Counted from the stretch's first letter, positions 7,277 to 15,060 are shown. The stretch is 38,347 nucleotides of DNA from Candidatus Saccharimonadota bacterium (GCA_017512175.1 JAFWHA010000009.1:1-38347), one strand, 5' to 3'. Notes: generated by a model not told the origin, from the sequence alone. Numbers and translations: made by a program.

Positions 7277-8005
7277 ATGAAGAAGAATTTGATTTTTATT
7301 CACGGGTTTAGAGGTGATCATCTTGGTCTAAAGGAAATGGCTGAGAATTATTTTGATAAGAAAAAATTCAATATTTATTTGCCAGATATTCCTCCGGCCG
7401 GCGAACATTCTATGGAAAGTTACACGCCACTAACCTACGCAAAATTTATCGCTGACTACATTAAAGCTCACAATATTAAAAAGCCTATTCTAATCGGTCA
7501 CTCCATGGGGTCAATTGTAGCCGCTGCTACTGCGGAAAGATATCCGGAACTACTTGATAAAAAAATAATATTCCTTTCCCCAATCTCTATTAAGCCTTCA
7601 GCATTTTTTGCAGCGCTAACACCATTTTCCATCCTTTTGCCAAACAGACTAGTTACTTATATCACAACTAAATATCTTTTTATTCCTAAAGATAGACCGC
7701 TATTCCTCGAAACGTTAGCAATTAGTAGGCTTTGTGGCGCAGATTACGTAAGCCGCATCGAAGTCTTTAAATCTGCTAGATTTTCCTCGCACTATTGTAT
7801 TTCAGATTTTGATTTTGCTAGTAAAAAGGCTTGCTTCATCTCTGGAGAGAAGGATCGGCTTATTCCTAGAAAGAAGACAGAATATGTCGCTAGGAATATG
7901 GAATCCCCAACTTTTTACATTAAAAATACCGGCCATTTGCTGAATTACGAAAATCCAAAAGAAACAGCGTTTGTCATTAAGAATTTTATACGTAGGAAAA
8001 AATAA
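7277..8005 (+). CDS. Alpha/beta hydrolase
   Basis: A 242-residue alpha/beta-hydrolase-fold protein. The oxyanion region FIHGFRGDH is at residues ~7-15, the nucleophile elbow GHSMGS at ~74-79 (Ser in GHSMG), the acid probably in SGEKDRLIP, and the catalytic His in NTGHLLNYENP near 220. There is no signal peptide, so it is cytoplasmic. The fold covers esterases, lipases and lactonases, and no substrate can be read from the sequence. It follows the glutaredoxin gene by 2 nt and its stop abuts the stop of the convergent glycosyltransferase gene. Confidence 0.85.
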   Translation: MKKNLIFIHGFRGDHLGLKEMAENYFDKKKFNIYLPDIPPAGEHSMESYTPLTYAKFIADYIKAHNIKKPILIGHSMGSIVAAATAERYPELLDKKIIFLSPISIKPSAFFAALTPFSILLPNRLVTYITTKYLFIPKDRPLFLETLAISRLCGADYVSRIEVFKSARFSSHYCISDFDFASKKACFISGEKDRLIPRKKTEYVARNMESPTFYIKNTGHLLNYENPKETAFVIKNFIRRKK

Positions 8006-9274
8006 TCAATCTTCTTCCGTTTGTAGCTTAATTGCTGTCTGATAGATTTCTTCAAATCGCGAAAGAGTATAATTTAAGTCGTGTTTTTTAGCGATTTCTA
8101 AACTTTCTTTGCCGTATCTAGCTTTTAATTCCTTGTCGGAGAGAATCTTAATAATCGCTCTGGCAATACCTTTGACATCACCTGGCTGGCACAAAATTCC
8201 ATTCTTTTTGTTTTGACAAAGCTCCCTTACGGCACCTGCATCTACTGCAACTAGCGGTAAGCCAGTAGCGGCTGCTTCAATCAAAACTATACCTTGCGTT
8301 TCCGTTTCGCTTGCAGTGACGAAAACATCACCCGCCCTATAGATTTGTTGCAAATCTGGAGGCATGACCCTACCGAGAAATTTAACTTTAGATTCTATAC
8401 CAAGATTCGCCACTTGGTTTTTTAGATTGTCTCTATCAATACCGTCGCCAACAATCAAGAACTCTACATCTGGAATGTTCTTTGCTACCTCATAAAAAGC
8501 ATCTATTGATATATTGATGCTTTTTTCTGGGTCAACCCTGCCAACATATATTAATTTCGGTTTAGTTATATCTATATTATATTTTTTACGAATAGCTTCA
8601 GAAATCTTTCCGGGACGGAATTCGGATAAATCAATTCCGTTCGAAATTGCTTCGACTGGGACTTCATATTTCTTTTCATGATTCGGAAGCAAGCCTTCAA
8701 TGGCGATTTCTGTTGGGACGGTAGCGTATTCGCTGTGTTTTAGAAAACTAGCCATGTATGTTCTAATTGCAGCATCAACTGGTTTTTTGACTGGTTTTAA
8801 GAACTTGAACTGTCCAGTAACGTTATCAGGATAAGCATGCCCAGTGGAAACAATCGGCACGTTATTCTTGTGAACATAGTGCATAATGGCAAGGGCAATG
8901 CTTTCTGCTGTTTGTAGATGCACCACATCTGGTTGGAATTCGTCTAGTACTTTTTTAATTTCGAAATACGGATTAATCGACCACCAGATTCCATGCTTGT
9001 ATGCGAAACGTGGTATCTTTTTACCAAATAGCTCTTTCTTTTCTGGGACGTCATTAATTTGGTCTGGGTAAAATGGGAATCTAGCAGAAGTCAGATGTAT
9101 AGTTTTAACTTTTGTTTTTTTGTCTACATCAACGTGATATTTTCCATTGAAACTCGGTGCGATTACCATAACTTCGTGACCACGCTTAGCTAAACCATTT
9201 GCTAAGTTGTGAGCAAATACAGCGACACCATTAGTCATTGGGTAATAAATATCAGAAGCGATTACTATTTTCAT
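8006..9274 (-). CDS. GT4-family glycosyltransferase
   Basis: A 422-residue GT-B glycosyltransferase. The N-terminal Rossmann domain begins MKIVIASDIYYPMTNGVAVF with the usual glycine-containing acceptor loop, and VVHLQTAES is the acceptor-domain segment. The donor domain has IYVGRVDPEKS and the EX7E nucleotide-sugar motif in ETETQGIVLIEAAATGLP. The family includes lipid glucosyltransferases and PimB-like mannosyltransferases; it probably acts at the inner face of the membrane in glycolipid or surface-polysaccharide synthesis. The start follows a TATAAT by 6 nt on the minus strand. A second GT4 gene lies at 11579-12853. Confidence 0.88.
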   Translation of the reverse strand: MKIVIASDIYYPMTNGVAVFAHNLANGLAKRGHEVMVIAPSFNGKYHVDVDKKTKVKTIHLTSARFPFYPDQINDVPEKKELFGKKIPRFAYKHGIWWSINPYFEIKKVLDEFQPDVVHLQTAESIALAIMHYVHKNNVPIVSTGHAYPDNVTGQFKFLKPVKKPVDAAIRTYMASFLKHSEYATVPTEIAIEGLLPNHEKKYEVPVEAISNGIDLSEFRPGKISEAIRKKYNIDITKPKLIYVGRVDPEKSINISIDAFYEVAKNIPDVEFLIVGDGIDRDNLKNQVANLGIESKVKFLGRVMPPDLQQIYRAGDVFVTASETETQGIVLIEAAATGLPLVAVDAGAVRELCQNKKNGILCQPGDVKGIARAIIKILSDKELKARYGKESLEIAKKHDLNYTLSRFEEIYQTAIKLQTEED

Positions 9275-9280
9275 AATTAC

Positions 9281-9286
9281 ATTATA
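9281..9286 (-). promoter_or_regulatory. −10 box of glycosyltransferase gene (leaderless)
   Basis: On the minus strand TATAAT lies 6 nt before the ATG at 9274. It is part of a 16-bp sequence (9279-9294) that is repeated inverted at 9465-9480 as the smpB promoter. Confidence 0.7.
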
Positions 9287-9299
9287 GCATGATAAGCCT

Positions 9300-9450
9300 A
9301 TAAGAGTTAGACTGACACCTATTTGGAGATTAGGACTTAAATGTCAGCACGTCATACGCTGGGAAATGCTTCGCATTTCCGTCAGGAATATACGTGGTGA
9401 CATTTAAATCTGGGAGATAATCTCTAAGTAGGTGTTAGTCTAACTCTTAT
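9300..9450. repeat. Structured palindromic element, copy 1 (candidate RNA or DNA hairpin)
   Basis: The two halves are nearly complementary over 151 bp: outer arm ATAAGAGTTAGACT with AGTCTAACTCTTAT, a conserved inner part, and an apical hairpin GAAATGC-ttc-GCATTTC. The conserved blocks are 9331-9362 and 9380-9412; copy 2 has them at 35847-35878 and 35918-35950. The helix has an internal loop CATACG opposite GAATAT and a GT bulge. All four differences in the 65 conserved bases form two compensatory pairs (9339/9405 and 9346/9398, A-T here, G-C in copy 2). Confidence 0.8.
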
Positions 9451-9472
9451 GGAATAGTCAAAACTATCATGC

Positions 9473-9478
9473 TATAAT
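9473..9478 (+). promoter_or_regulatory. −10 box of smpB
   Basis: Extended TGCTATAAT with 9 nt to the ATG at 9488; no Shine-Dalgarno sequence. The surrounding 9465-9480 is an exact inverted copy of 9279-9294. Confidence 0.65.
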
Positions 9479-9487
9479 GTTTATAAG

Positions 9488-9901
9488 ATGAAAAAGAAGA
9501 AAGTATCAGATTCTGTGACTGTTAACCGTCGTGCCAGATATGACTATCAGCTCGGGGAAGAACTTGTTTGCGGTATGAGTCTGACTGGTTTGGAAGTACG
9601 TAGTATTCGTGACCACCATGTACAACTCAAAGGCTCATTTGTAACTATCAGAAGTGGCGAGCTTTGGTTGAATAATCTTACTTTAGGCGCAGAAACCGCT
9701 AGGAATATCCGCCTTTTAGTAACTAAGCGACAACTGCGCACTTTGGAGCGTGCAAAACAAGATGGATATTCTTTAGTACCCACTAAATTATTAGGCGGTG
9801 GTAGGCATATTAAATTAGTGATTGCTACTGCTAGAGGCAAGAAAAAATACGACAAGCGCCAAACTATTAAAGATCGTGATATTATGAGAGGTAAATATTG
9901 A
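9488..9901 (+). CDS. smpB: SsrA-binding protein SmpB
   Basis: A 137-residue tmRNA-binding protein needed for trans-translation, which frees stalled ribosomes. The family pattern is clear: NRRARYDYQL at the start of the OB fold, SLTGLEVRSIRDHHVQLKGSFV (E and R of the conserved GxEVKS-R segment), WLNN, and the basic C-terminal tail ARGKKKYDKRQTIKDRD that enters the mRNA channel. The length is near the usual 150-160. The last codon overlaps the ATG of xthA (TGATG). No tmRNA gene was recognised in this window. Confidence 0.95.
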   Translation: MKKKKVSDSVTVNRRARYDYQLGEELVCGMSLTGLEVRSIRDHHVQLKGSFVTIRSGELWLNNLTLGAETARNIRLLVTKRQLRTLERAKQDGYSLVPTKLLGGGRHIKLVIATARGKKKYDKRQTIKDRDIMRGKY

Positions 9902-10707
9902 TGTTGTACAATATATATTCTTGGAATGTTAATGGTCTTAGGGCAGTCGTCCGTAAGGGCGCGCTAGAAAAATTCATTAAAGAGAATAATCCTGATATAC
10001 TTTGCGTTCAGGAAACAAAAGCAAAGCAAGACCAAGCCGAAATTGACTTTCCGGAGTACACAGAACTTTGGAACTCGGCAAAGCGTGCGGGCTATTCTGG
10101 CACTGCAATTTTTACCAAGCCTCCTTATGCGACGTCTTTCAAAGGCTTCACTGATAATATAAACATCGCTTATAATTGGGCAGATGACACACATGGTGAT
10201 CCTACAGATGAGGGGCGCGTACTCACTGTCGAATATCCAGAATTTTATCTTGTAAATGTTTATACGCCAAACAGCAAGCATGAACTTACTAGATTAAAAC
10301 TTAGGGAAAAATTATGGGATCCAGCTTTTCTAAACTTTTTGAAAGAACTCGAGAAAGGTAAACCAGTCGTAGTGTGTGGAGATTTCAATGCAGCACATAC
10401 AGAAATTGATCTTGCTAGGCCAGGCGACAATGAGGGAAATGCTGGCTTTACTAAAGAAGAGAGAAAGGGAATTGATAACATCATAAATGCTGGATTTATT
10501 GATACATTCCGCTTTCTTCATCCTGCCGAAACTGGACGATATACTTGGTGGACTTGGCGCGCAAATGCTAGGGTGCGTAATATTGGTTGGCGCATTGACT
10601 ATTTCTTTATTAGTAAGTCATTGAAGAATAATTTAAAAAAGGCGGAGATATACGAGAAAATTGAAGGCTCCGATCATTGTCCTATCTCGATTACTTTGGA
10701 ATTTTAA
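9901..10707 (+). CDS. xthA: Exodeoxyribonuclease III / AP endonuclease
   Basis: A 268-residue member of the exonuclease-endonuclease-phosphatase family, cutting DNA 5' of abasic sites and degrading 3' ends in base-excision repair. Motifs in order: YSWNVNGLRAV (metal-binding Asn), LCVQETK (catalytic Glu), YSGTAIFTK, VCGDFNAAHTEIDLARP (Asp/Asn of the active site), and the terminal GSDHCPI (Asp-His pair). I place the start at ATG 9901, overlapping the smpB stop by one base; a TTG one codon earlier is possible but less likely. It is translationally coupled to smpB. Confidence 0.93.
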   Translation: MLYNIYSWNVNGLRAVVRKGALEKFIKENNPDILCVQETKAKQDQAEIDFPEYTELWNSAKRAGYSGTAIFTKPPYATSFKGFTDNINIAYNWADDTHGDPTDEGRVLTVEYPEFYLVNVYTPNSKHELTRLKLREKLWDPAFLNFLKELEKGKPVVVCGDFNAAHTEIDLARPGDNEGNAGFTKEERKGIDNIINAGFIDTFRFLHPAETGRYTWWTWRANARVRNIGWRIDYFFISKSLKNNLKKAEIYEKIEGSDHCPISITLEF

Positions 10708-10734
10708 ACAATAGACATTTAGAGGGAATTGCGT

Positions 10735-11520
10735 ATGGAAAAAATAGAATATTGGAAAAAACTAGACAATCTAAAATCCTATGAAGATTTAAAATGGAAT
10801 ATTCCGGAACAAAAATCTGGTACTATTTCTTTGATTGGTGGTAATCTGCAAAATTTTTCAAGCATTATTCGCACTGCTGAATTTATCCAAAAAACTTTTC
10901 CTATTGCTAAGTTAAATATCGTTTTGCCGGATTCTTTGAAATCGAAACTTCCACCGCTTCCAGACGTAATTTTCACTAAATCTACCGAATCTGGCTCATT
11001 TGCAAAATCAGACGAACTAAATGACACTCTGGAACGTACTGATTTTGCAATTTTGCTCGGAGATTTATCTAAAAATTCAGCTACGGAAGTAGCCGTTGCG
11101 GAGGCGATTAAAAATTCCGATACTAGAATTCTCCTCACGAGAGATGGTATAGATTTAATTTTGACAGAAATGGGCGAGATTATCGAACGTGATGGATTAT
11201 TCATTCTCGCTTCAATGGCGCAACTACAGAAATTATTTCGCGCCGTTTACTATCCAAAAATGCTTCTTCTATCTATGCCGCTGATGCCAGTAGTTGAAAC
11301 GTTGCATAAGTTTACATTGAGCTATAAAACAACGATTCTAACATTCCACCAGGAGCAAATTATTGTAGCTAATAACGGCAATATAGTTACCGTTCCGATT
11401 GCCGCCACAGATTACACGCCATTATCACTTTGGAATGGCACTCTTGCTTCAAAAATTTCTATAATGAATCTGTATAATCCTGGGAAGGAAATTGATGCTA
11501 CTTTAAGCGCTATAAATTAG
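10735..11520 (+). CDS. Ribokinase-fold protein, divergent NAD(P)H-hydrate dehydratase-like
   Basis: A 261-residue protein I only tentatively recognise. GTISLIGGN near residue 30, the IVLPDSLK segment, FAILLGDLSKNSATE in the middle and ILLTRDGIDLI resemble the beta-alpha pattern and glycine turns of the YjeF C-terminal/NnrD group, which repairs hydrated NAD(P)H using ADP or ATP. The usual C-terminal GTGD motif is not evident, so catalysis is uncertain. The start is ATG 10735, with GAGGG at 10722-10726 as ribosome-binding site; an in-frame TTG at 10729 is too close to it. It follows xthA by 27 nt and is probably in the same operon. Confidence 0.45.
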   Translation: MEKIEYWKKLDNLKSYEDLKWNIPEQKSGTISLIGGNLQNFSSIIRTAEFIQKTFPIAKLNIVLPDSLKSKLPPLPDVIFTKSTESGSFAKSDELNDTLERTDFAILLGDLSKNSATEVAVAEAIKNSDTRILLTRDGIDLILTEMGEIIERDGLFILASMAQLQKLFRAVYYPKMLLLSMPLMPVVETLHKFTLSYKTTILTFHQEQIIVANNGNIVTVPIAATDYTPLSLWNGTLASKISIMNLYNPGKEIDATLSAIN

Positions 11521-11558
11521 TAGCATCACATTGATAGCATCATAAAAAATAATAGTAC

Positions 11559-11577
11559 AGTAGAAAATCTACTATTT
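11559..11577. terminator. Weak bidirectional hairpin between convergent genes
   Basis: AGTAGA-aaa-TCTACT followed by ATTTATT; the bases upstream are also A-rich. It sits between the convergent stops at 11520 and 11579. Confidence 0.35.
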
Positions 11578-11578
11578 A

Positions 11579-12853
11579 TTAATAATGTTTAACTAATCGG
11601 TCGTAAACTTCGACTAGCTTTTTGATTTGGGTTGATTGTAAAATTTCCTTGCGATGATTCAGCATTGCTTCGCTCATTGCCGCAATTTGTTCTGGGTGTC
11701 TTGCAATTTCGTCTAAAGTCTTTGCCATTTCTTCTGGCTCTGGACTTTTAGAAAAAACTGCTCCGGCAGAAGGCACTACTTCTTTCATGTCTGGATCGCA
11801 GAAAAACACTGGTAGGCCAACTGCTTCCGCTTCAAGTAAGGTTAGGCCTTGCGTGTCGAATCCATACGATACAGTGACGGACAGATGTTGGTCCATCATT
11901 TTTTCTAGCACTTTTTCATGTGGGACTCTTCCGAAGAAATTCACTCGATTCGACAGATTATGCTTTCTCACAAAAGTACGAGCTTTTCCCATAGCGTTGC
12001 CGTCGCCACAAGCAGAAAAGATAAATGGCTCTCGCATCATATTTAGCGCCTCCAAAAACGGCATAATTCGTTTTTCGTTCGAGATGCGGCTATTCCAGAA
12101 TAGTTTTAATGGCTCTTTAGATTTCATATTTCGCACTAATGATTTGTCTTTAAATTTCTGATCAAAGCTTTCCACCATTTCGTCTGAAACACCATTTGAA
12201 ACTACGGAAATAGGTTTGCTCACACCATATTCTTTTAACTTTTCAGCAAAGTGTTTGGAAGGAGTAAGCACCATATCGGCAAAATTTGCATGATTTACCA
12301 TCATGGTCCACATCTTAGCTCTAGCAAAAGTCGGGGCAAACTTTTTATCACGTTTCACTTTAATACTGTGTGGTAAATATGTACTATGTAGAAAATTCAA
12401 AACGCAAGCTACTAAACTCTTAAATGGGTGCGGCACATTAATTGCGATTGCCATATCTTCTCGCCCATGCATAGTCTGAACAAGTGGGATTTTGAATTTT
12501 CTAGCTAGCCTCGCGCCAGACAGGGAACAACTGGCTTCGTAGTGAACATGTACGAGGTCAAATTGTGAAAATACTGGATACTGTTCTAGAATCCATTTTT
12601 CTACTATTTCTGGAGATTTTGAAAGTGGCGCACCATTTAGCCGTAAACGCTCGTGCGTTGGAACGATTACAACATCTTTTTCTAAACTTTTTTCAGTTAG
12701 TCCTAAAATTTTACCAGCTTTATCCTTAAATCCCGGCGCAAAAATTACCACTTCGTGCCCAAGTTCTTTTAGGCTTTTTGCTTGCGCGCAAATAGAAGAA
12801 GGTATCCCTCCTGGGACTTCCAAGAAAACATCAGTAAAAATTGCAATTCTCAT
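11579..12853 (-). CDS. GT4-family glycosyltransferase (second copy type)
   Basis: A 424-residue GT-B enzyme. The N-terminus MRIAIFTDVFLEVPGGIPSS has the GG acceptor loop, and LVHVHYEAS, VQTMHGRED and VLTPSKHFAEKL follow in the expected order. The donor domain has LFWNSRISNEKR and FGRVPHEKV, then FDTQGLTLLEAEAVGLPVFF with the EX7E-type arrangement. It differs clearly from the GT4 at 8006-9274, so it is a separate paralogue. The likely role is in synthesis of a membrane glycolipid or surface glycan; donor and acceptor cannot be read. It has a TATAAT 6 nt upstream of the ATG on the minus strand. Confidence 0.88.
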   Translation of the reverse strand: MRIAIFTDVFLEVPGGIPSSICAQAKSLKELGHEVVIFAPGFKDKAGKILGLTEKSLEKDVVIVPTHERLRLNGAPLSKSPEIVEKWILEQYPVFSQFDLVHVHYEASCSLSGARLARKFKIPLVQTMHGREDMAIAINVPHPFKSLVACVLNFLHSTYLPHSIKVKRDKKFAPTFARAKMWTMMVNHANFADMVLTPSKHFAEKLKEYGVSKPISVVSNGVSDEMVESFDQKFKDKSLVRNMKSKEPLKLFWNSRISNEKRIMPFLEALNMMREPFIFSACGDGNAMGKARTFVRKHNLSNRVNFFGRVPHEKVLEKMMDQHLSVTVSYGFDTQGLTLLEAEAVGLPVFFCDPDMKEVVPSAGAVFSKSPEPEEMAKTLDEIARHPEQIAAMSEAMLNHRKEILQSTQIKKLVEVYDRLVKHY

Positions 12854-12859
12854 AGGTAA

Positions 12860-12865
12860 ATTATA
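12860..12865 (-). promoter_or_regulatory. −10 box of second glycosyltransferase gene (leaderless)
   Basis: TATAAT on the minus strand, 6 nt before the ATG at 12853. Confidence 0.65.
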
Positions 12866-12870
12866 CCATA

Positions 12871-12950
12871 AGCGTGCTAAAAATAATCTACACTTAGCCA
12901 GAAAACTAATCTATATCCGATTAAAAATAATTTACACTCGGCCAAAAACT
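12871..12950. repeat. Imperfect direct repeat of about 30 bp
   Basis: TAAAAATAATCTACACTTAG near 12878 recurs as TAAAAATAATTTACACTCGG near 12924, each followed by CCA and an A-rich stretch. It lies between the SDR gene and the glycosyltransferase promoter. It could hold promoter or operator elements; I see no further signal. Confidence 0.4.
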
Positions 12951-12976
12951 AGATGCAATTATTAATAACCTAAAAA

Positions 12977-13738
12977 CTAAATGCAGGTATATCCGCCATC
13001 TACTGGTAAAATTACACCAGTAACATAGCTAGCTTCTTTACTCGCTAGGAAAATTGCAGCTGCATTTAGTTCACCCTCTTTGCCGTATCTTTGCATTGGC
13101 ACAGTGCGCTTGGCAAACTCTTGGAATTTTTCCGTATCAAGTACTGGCTGAGTAAGCTCCGTATAGAAATATCCTGGACAAATTGCGTTGCAAGTGATAC
13201 CACTAGTTGCAAGTTCTGCTGCTACAGCTCGCGTGAAGTTTACTACAGCACCTTTGGACGTATGATAAGCAATAGTTGGAATTTCTGTGTTACCAACTAG
13301 ACCATACATGGAAGCGATATTAATAATGCGGCCATAACCAGCTTTTTTCATAATGTTGCCAAATGCACGAGTCATTTTGAATACCGAAGTTTCGTCAGTC
13401 GCAATGGTAAAATCCCATTCTTCGTCGGCCATGTCTAGGACACCTTTATCCTTGGATGAGCCGGCACAGTTTAGCAAAATATCTACTTTACCGTATTCTT
13501 TTTCTACTGCTTTTGCAGCATCATCAATACTCTGAGTCGAAGTAACATCACATTTTACTGGAAGTACTTTAACCTTGTATTCTGTGGCGAGTTCTTTAGC
13601 GAATTCCTCAAGACGTTCTATTCTACGTGCTAAGATTGCAAGATTTGCCCCCTGTTTTGCAAATCCTTTAGCCATCTGTTTGCCGAGTCCTGAAGATGCT
13701 CCAGTCACTACTGCTACTTGTCCTTTCAAATCGAACAT
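12977..13738 (-). CDS. Short-chain dehydrogenase/reductase
   Basis: A 253-residue classical SDR of normal length. The cofactor-binding TGASSGLG is at residues ~12-19, NCAG near 89-92, the catalytic Ser in NIASMYG near 143, and the YHTSK catalytic Tyr/Lys near 158-162; the C-terminal PVDGGYTCI is typical. RR after LA in LARRIERL suggests preference for NADP(H). The family acts on sugars, lipids or hydroxyacids; resemblance to gluconate 5-dehydrogenase and 3-oxoacyl-ACP reductase types does not settle the substrate. AAGGAGAAAT precedes the ATG, and the upstream gene ends 1 nt before it, so the two form an operon. Confidence 0.9.
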   Translation of the reverse strand: MFDLKGQVAVVTGASSGLGKQMAKGFAKQGANLAILARRIERLEEFAKELATEYKVKVLPVKCDVTSTQSIDDAAKAVEKEYGKVDILLNCAGSSKDKGVLDMADEEWDFTIATDETSVFKMTRAFGNIMKKAGYGRIINIASMYGLVGNTEIPTIAYHTSKGAVVNFTRAVAAELATSGITCNAICPGYFYTELTQPVLDTEKFQEFAKRTVPMQRYGKEGELNAAAIFLASKEASYVTGVILPVDGGYTCI

Positions 13739-13739
13739 A

Positions 13740-14192
13740 TTATTTCTCCTTTTTAGTTAATACTTTTTCCACCTGCTTCTTCAATTTTTGCCCGACGCTT
13801 TTTAGGTCGATTACAAAATCATTATTAGGCGCGGCCGCCTTAGCCTTGTTCTCGTACAACTTCTTAGAAACATCATATAAACCTTGGATATGATTTTCCA
13901 AGAAATAATAATGTTTAACATAGAAGATGGATAGTATCCACATAATTAATGTTGCTAGCATCATTGGAAAGAAGCTCATCCAATAATCCATTTTTACTAG
14001 CACCATCGCAAAAATAACGATCATTGTCAAAACAAATGTTAATCCAACAAAGAATAACATAATAATTAAATGAATAAATCTCTCGTGTTGAAAATTAGCA
14101 ATCATCTTATCGTGATATGCAATTAAGTCATCGGTAGGACTATTCATCTTTTTCTTAATAAAATCTTCATAATCTTTAATTCTTTGTTCCAC
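13740..14192 (-). CDS. Two-TM membrane protein of unknown function
   Basis: A 150-residue protein not recognised by family. Residues 1-38 are charged and helical, two TM segments follow (~39-63 and ~69-92), and the C-terminal ~55 residues are basic and helical (KKLYENKAKAAA ... KKQVEKVLTKKEK). Both ends should be cytoplasmic. The start is GTG 14192, only 3 nt after AGGAGG (14196-14201), unusually close; no better in-frame start is obvious before Met16. The upstream region is a 39-bp tandem duplication containing this promoter, ribosome-binding site and start. It is co-transcribed with the SDR gene. Confidence 0.7.
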   Translation of the reverse strand: MEQRIKDYEDFIKKKMNSPTDDLIAYHDKMIANFQHERFIHLIIMLFFVGLTFVLTMIVIFAMVLVKMDYWMSFFPMMLATLIMWILSIFYVKHYYFLENHIQGLYDVSKKLYENKAKAAAPNNDFVIDLKSVGQKLKKQVEKVLTKKEK

Positions 14193-14260
14193 ACTCCTCC
14201 TTTTTTATAATTATATCACAATTTGTTCCACACTCCTCCTTTTTTATAATTATATCACAA
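14183..14260 (-). repeat. Exact 39-bp tandem duplication covering promoter, RBS and start codon
   Basis: Copies 14183-14221 and 14222-14260 are identical. Each contains, on the minus strand, TATAAT, AGGAGG and GTG GAA CAA. The outer copy therefore starts a mini-reading frame GTG GAA CAA ATT GTG ATA TAA, which ends in the TATAAT of the inner copy. The precise identity suggests a recent duplication. Confidence 0.9.
14210..14215 (-). promoter_or_regulatory. −10 box of two-TM protein / SDR operon
   Basis: TATAAT on the minus strand, about 18 nt from the GTG start; repeated identically in the tandem copy at 14249-14254. Confidence 0.6.
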
Positions 14261-14361
14261 CAAAAATGTATAACCGTGTTTTCAAAAAATAAACAATAAT
14301 CAAAAAGTTGGGGAAATCTCTAATAAAATTAGCTAAACTTCAAAAATCTCGAGAAAAGCTC

Positions 14362-14390
14362 TTGCTTTTTTTAAAAAATTACGCTAAACT
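14362..14390 (+). promoter_or_regulatory. Possible orphan promoter
   Basis: TTGCTT (14362-14367), 17-nt spacer, TAAACT (14385-14390). It would start a transcript near 14397 that meets the terminator at 14413-14436 after about 40 nt. No gene lies between. Confidence 0.35.
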
Positions 14391-14412
14391 AGAAATGTAG
14401 AGTTGAGTTTTG

Positions 14413-14436
14413 CCCCCGTCATGTTCGGGGGTTTTA
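14413..14436 (+). terminator. Intrinsic terminator without an upstream gene
   Basis: CCCCCG-TCATGTT-CGGGGG followed by TTTTAT. The nearest gene to the left is on the other strand, so it must end a short RNA starting in 14260-14410, or be a remnant. Confidence 0.7.
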
Positions 14437-14472
14437 TGATGGTTGAAGCTATTAGGCATAAAACACGCCAAT

Positions 14473-14499
14473 GTATTTGTATGCTAGCCACACAAATAC
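14473..14499. promoter_or_regulatory. Inverted repeat upstream of a membrane protein gene
   Basis: GTATTTGT-atgctagccac-ACAAATAC, an 8-bp perfect dyad about 30 nt upstream of the −35 box of the gene at 14592; possibly an operator. The rest of 14261-14527 shows no coding potential beyond the short promoter-terminator unit. Confidence 0.3.
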
Positions 14500-14527
14500 G
14501 ACATCTAGCTGCTTACAATAAAATATA

Positions 14528-14557
14528 TTGACTTTATTAAAATATTTATGTTAAAAT
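14528..14557 (+). promoter_or_regulatory. Promoter of small membrane protein gene
   Basis: TTGACT (14528-14533), 18-nt spacer, TGTTAAAAT with TAAAAT at 14552-14557. It gives a leader of about 28 nt with AAAGGA 8 nt before the ATG. Confidence 0.6.
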
Positions 14558-14591
14558 TAGCGCATAATAACCTAAACAAAGGATAAAGTAA

Positions 14592-15047
14592 ATGGCAAAA
14601 AAAGAAGCAGCACATAATAGTAAACTCTATCTGAGAATACTCGGCATCATCGAGATTGTCTTGGCCGCTCTATCTATTATATTAATGATTATTTTCATGA
14701 TGAGCAACATCACGTTAACAGAAATGGGCATCAGCGGACAACAGATTAGCGATTTAGCAGCACAGAATATCTCTGAATCCACATTTAAGACTATTGTCGG
14801 CATAACTGGCATTGTCATAGGAATACTTGATGCGCTTATTGGTTGGCTACTTATTCGTGCCGCTAATAATCCTAAGAAGTCGACTTTCGTACTCGTCTTA
14901 GTAGTCTTGATGACTGTAACTTCAATTGTTACATTATTCACCTCAGGATTTAGCAGCATCGGAACAGTTATTGGCAACATCACCAGTGTCACTGTCAATG
15001 TATTAGCACTCATGTCGCTATTTAGGATTCGTAGCGAAAACAACTAA
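14592..15047 (+). CDS. Small membrane protein, four TM segments
   Basis: A 151-residue protein of unknown family. Four hydrophobic segments are visible, about 14-40, 62-86, 96-115 and 122-142; the loop between the first two is polar (TLTEMGISGQQISDLAAQNISE). It resembles small DUF4064-type membrane proteins in size and layout, but I cannot assign it. AAAGGA 8 nt upstream supports the ATG. It has its own promoter and terminator, so it is a single-gene unit upstream of the ABC transporter. Confidence 0.65.
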   Translation: MAKKEAAHNSKLYLRILGIIEIVLAALSIILMIIFMMSNITLTEMGISGQQISDLAAQNISESTFKTIVGITGIVIGILDALIGWLLIRAANNPKKSTFVLVLVVLMTVTSIVTLFTSGFSSIGTVIGNITSVTVNVLALMSLFRIRSENN

Positions 15048-15060
15048 TCAGTATAGTCCG

